Assembly: GCA_023248505.1 (NCBI GenBank)
Contig: JAHFEM010000200.1
Coordinates: 1 to 5,132 of the forward strand
Direction: 5' to 3'
DNA length: 5,132 nt
DNA from: Nitrospirota bacterium
GTDB taxonomy: Bacteria; Nitrospirota; Nitrospiria; SBBL01; Manganitrophaceae
Shown here piece after piece: positions 3,667 through 5,132 of the stretch (positions are counted from its first letter, which is position 1; the number at the start of each line of letters is the position of its first letter). The notes under the pieces were generated by a model. It had not been told where the DNA came from. It saw only the letters and a program-made list of their open reading frames with translations, and made no database searches. Made by a program: the position numbers and the translations under genes.

Positions 3667-5132
3667 TTACCGCTCCAGCATGGAGAGCGGGCCGGGGATG
3701 TTCCCCTGTTGAGAGAGGGTTTCGGGAGCCTCCTGATCCGGAAGCTCGACCTTTTTCGCCCCCGGTTCCGCACCGCTGTTGAGCGGGAGGATTTTGCGAT
3801 CTCCCGCAGGCAACACCCGCAGGTAGCCCCACTGCCCGGCCGCCGCGTACGGCATCCGGTGGTTCTGCCAGAGGTAATCGCCGGGGATATGGAACGGACC
3901 GCCCGCACCCTCTTTGACGTAGACGTCGAGGTTCTCGGACGATCCGAACTCCTCGGAGCTCAGCATGTCGGCCCCTTCCATATTGATCTTCAAGGGCCAT
4001 TCATGCCCTTCCATGCTGAAGATCTGATTCTGCTCGTTGAAGGCGCCGAAGACGTGGATCCGCACCGGATCGCCGGCATGGGCCATGATCGTCGGTGTGA
4101 CGGGGGACGATTCTCCCGCCACGCAGGGGGTGAACATGGAGCCGAGATCACACCCATGCTCTTCCCGGTGCATCCACGGCTCGCTCCGGTAGTTTACGCC
4201 GGTTAAGCCGCCGATCTGCTGAATGTAGGGCATAAACGAGGTCCCGATGATGTTGTCTTCATCCTGGAAGAAGAGCGAGGCATCCCGATAATCCGACCGA
4301 GTCACATTCTGAGGAATCGATCGGTCAATGACCACATCGGCCTGCCAGGCGTTTTTCATCGAGACATCGTCCCCTGTGAGGGGGTCGCGGTACTTCGATC
4401 CCTTCGGGCCGACGATGATGGCGCCGAAGAGGCCGTCGCGGACGTTGTTGATGAAATTCCCCCAATCCCACACCAGCGCCGCGATCTCCCCGTACTGCGG
4501 GTGGGCGTAGAAGGTGTAGGTTTTGCTCTTGCCGGGGGCGACCGTCTGATCGCCCGGGTTGTTGCCGACGTTCACCCCTTGGGAATCTTTCGGGTCAAAC
4601 GCCAGACGGTCGGCGCTGAAGGAGACCTTTCCTCCTTTGGTTTCATTCTTGAGATTGACTTTGATGCAGTCGCCGACGTTGACATGAAGCGTCAACGGCA
4701 TCGGTTGGTAGCCGTCGGAGGCGACCTTTGATTTCTCACCTTCGAGCATGAAGATCTTGCCGGAAGGATTCGCCACCTGCAGTTTCCGGTCGAAGTCGAC
4801 TTCGATGAAATCGGACGCGTTGTTGTTGAACTTCAGCGCCCGGTCGGCTGCGATCACGTTGAAGGTCTTCACCGGCGCATCGGCTGGACAAATCGACTTC
4901 GCCGACGCTGGAATGTCGGGTTGACCCGGAAGCTTCTTCAGGTCGGGGGTCTCCTTGTCCAACACCCGGATAATCCCCCAGCTCCCTTCCGAGAGATGAG
5001 AGGCCCGGCCGTCGAAGTGAAGATAGTCTCCCGCCATCTGCTGCGCGCCGCCCGCTTTGCTGACGAGATCATACCGTTCGGCGATCCCGACATGGTAAGC
5101 GTTGCGCAGATCGGAGAACTCCGCATACCGCT
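3667..5132 (-). CDS. Multicopper-oxidase-type multi-cupredoxin protein, C-terminal part (5' truncated by window edge)
   Basis: The frame stays open to the window end (31 codons beyond the ATG at 5037, reading ...LRNAYHVGIAERYDLV), so the start lies outside and the ATG is internal. The 487 visible residues, numbered from the first full codon, cover the end of one cupredoxin unit (to about 58, ending GSWGIIRVLD), a second (about 120-242, ending GLFGAIIVGP) and a third (about 335-441, ending GQWGYLRVLP), then a polar tail. The ERYD motif, PGDQTVAPGKSKTYTFYAHP and the GxWG strands are typical of multicopper oxidases. These proteins usually oxidise metal ions or small molecules and reduce O2. Copper ligands are mostly missing here: HCHxxxHxxxGM becomes QNHRMPYAAAGQ in the last unit and FDGRASHLSEGS in the first, and the HxH-type segment of the middle unit is LVWDWGN. 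Active copper centres, if any, must lie upstream. It is the first visible gene of the minus-strand cluster. Activity is therefore uncertain; family membership is firm. Confidence 0.85.
   Translation of the reverse strand, partial: RYAEFSDLRNAYHVGIAERYDLVSKAGGAQQMAGDYLHFDGRASHLSEGSWGIIRVLDKETPDLKKLPGQPDIPASAKSICPADAPVKTFNVIAADRALKFNNNASDFIEVDFDRKLQVANPSGKIFMLEGEKSKVASDGYQPMPLTLHVNVGDCIKVNLKNETKGGKVSFSADRLAFDPKDSQGVNVGNNPGDQTVAPGKSKTYTFYAHPQYGEIAALVWDWGNFINNVRDGLFGAIIVGPKGSKYRDPLTGDDVSMKNAWQADVVIDRSIPQNVTRSDYRDASLFFQDEDNIIGTSFMPYIQQIGGLTGVNYRSEPWMHREEHGCDLGSMFTPCVAGESSPVTPTIMAHAGDPVRIHVFGAFNEQNQIFSMEGHEWPLKINMEGADMLSSEEFGSSENLDVYVKEGAGGPFHIPGDYLWQNHRMPYAAAGQWGYLRVLPAGDRKILPLNSGAEPGAKKVELPDQEAPETLSQQGNIPGPLSMLER

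Noticed and set aside
3709..4206. 165-codon plus-strand frame opposite the multicopper gene
   Set aside because: The opposite strand clearly encodes cupredoxin motifs, and the plus-strand translation resembles no protein family.
1..5132. tRNA or rRNA genes, CRISPR arrays, insertion sequences, phage or attachment sites
   Set aside because: No repeat array, transposase-like protein, terminal inverted repeats or RNA gene signature was seen by reading both strands.

Overview
The window reads like a chromosomal fragment of a Gram-negative bacterium of moderate GC content (mid-50s percent by eye), with dense, same-strand gene packing and clear Shine-Dalgarno sites. Exported copper proteins combined with a hemerythrin and an FNR-type regulator suggest an environmental chemolithotroph or denitrifier. 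Nitrospirota is my best guess from the feel of the proteins, but no marker gene confirms it.

Left part, plus strand (1-657): the C-terminal end of a Crp/Fnr-family regulator (start outside the window) is followed by a short intergenic region. That region carries two FNR/DNR-like palindromes whose centres lie 22 bp apart, directly in front of a 74-codon gene of unknown function (433-657). A second transcription unit comes from the opposite strand and ends only 19 bp away.

Right part, minus strand (5132 to 677): five genes in a row form a probable operon. In order of transcription they are a large multicopper-oxidase-type multi-cupredoxin protein (5' end outside the window), two paralogous exported proteins that each join a C-x2-H-x2-M type 1 copper site to a carboxypeptidase-regulatory-like (transthyretin-fold) domain, a four-helix CopD-like membrane protein, and a hemerythrin-like di-iron protein. 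A strong GC-rich hairpin sits between the oxidase and the first cupredoxin gene. It may act as a partial terminator or as an mRNA stability element that sets the ratio of oxidase to downstream proteins.

A working model, by inference: the two small copper proteins carry electrons or copper for the oxidase outside the inner membrane, the CopD-like protein handles copper or a redox cofactor in the membrane, and the hemerythrin senses or scavenges O2 or NO in the cytoplasm. The neighbouring FNR-type regulator would fit redox or NO control, but the promoter of the minus-strand operon lies outside the window. The main oddity is that none of the three cupredoxin units visible in the oxidase keeps the usual type 1 Cys or the HxH/HCH clusters.
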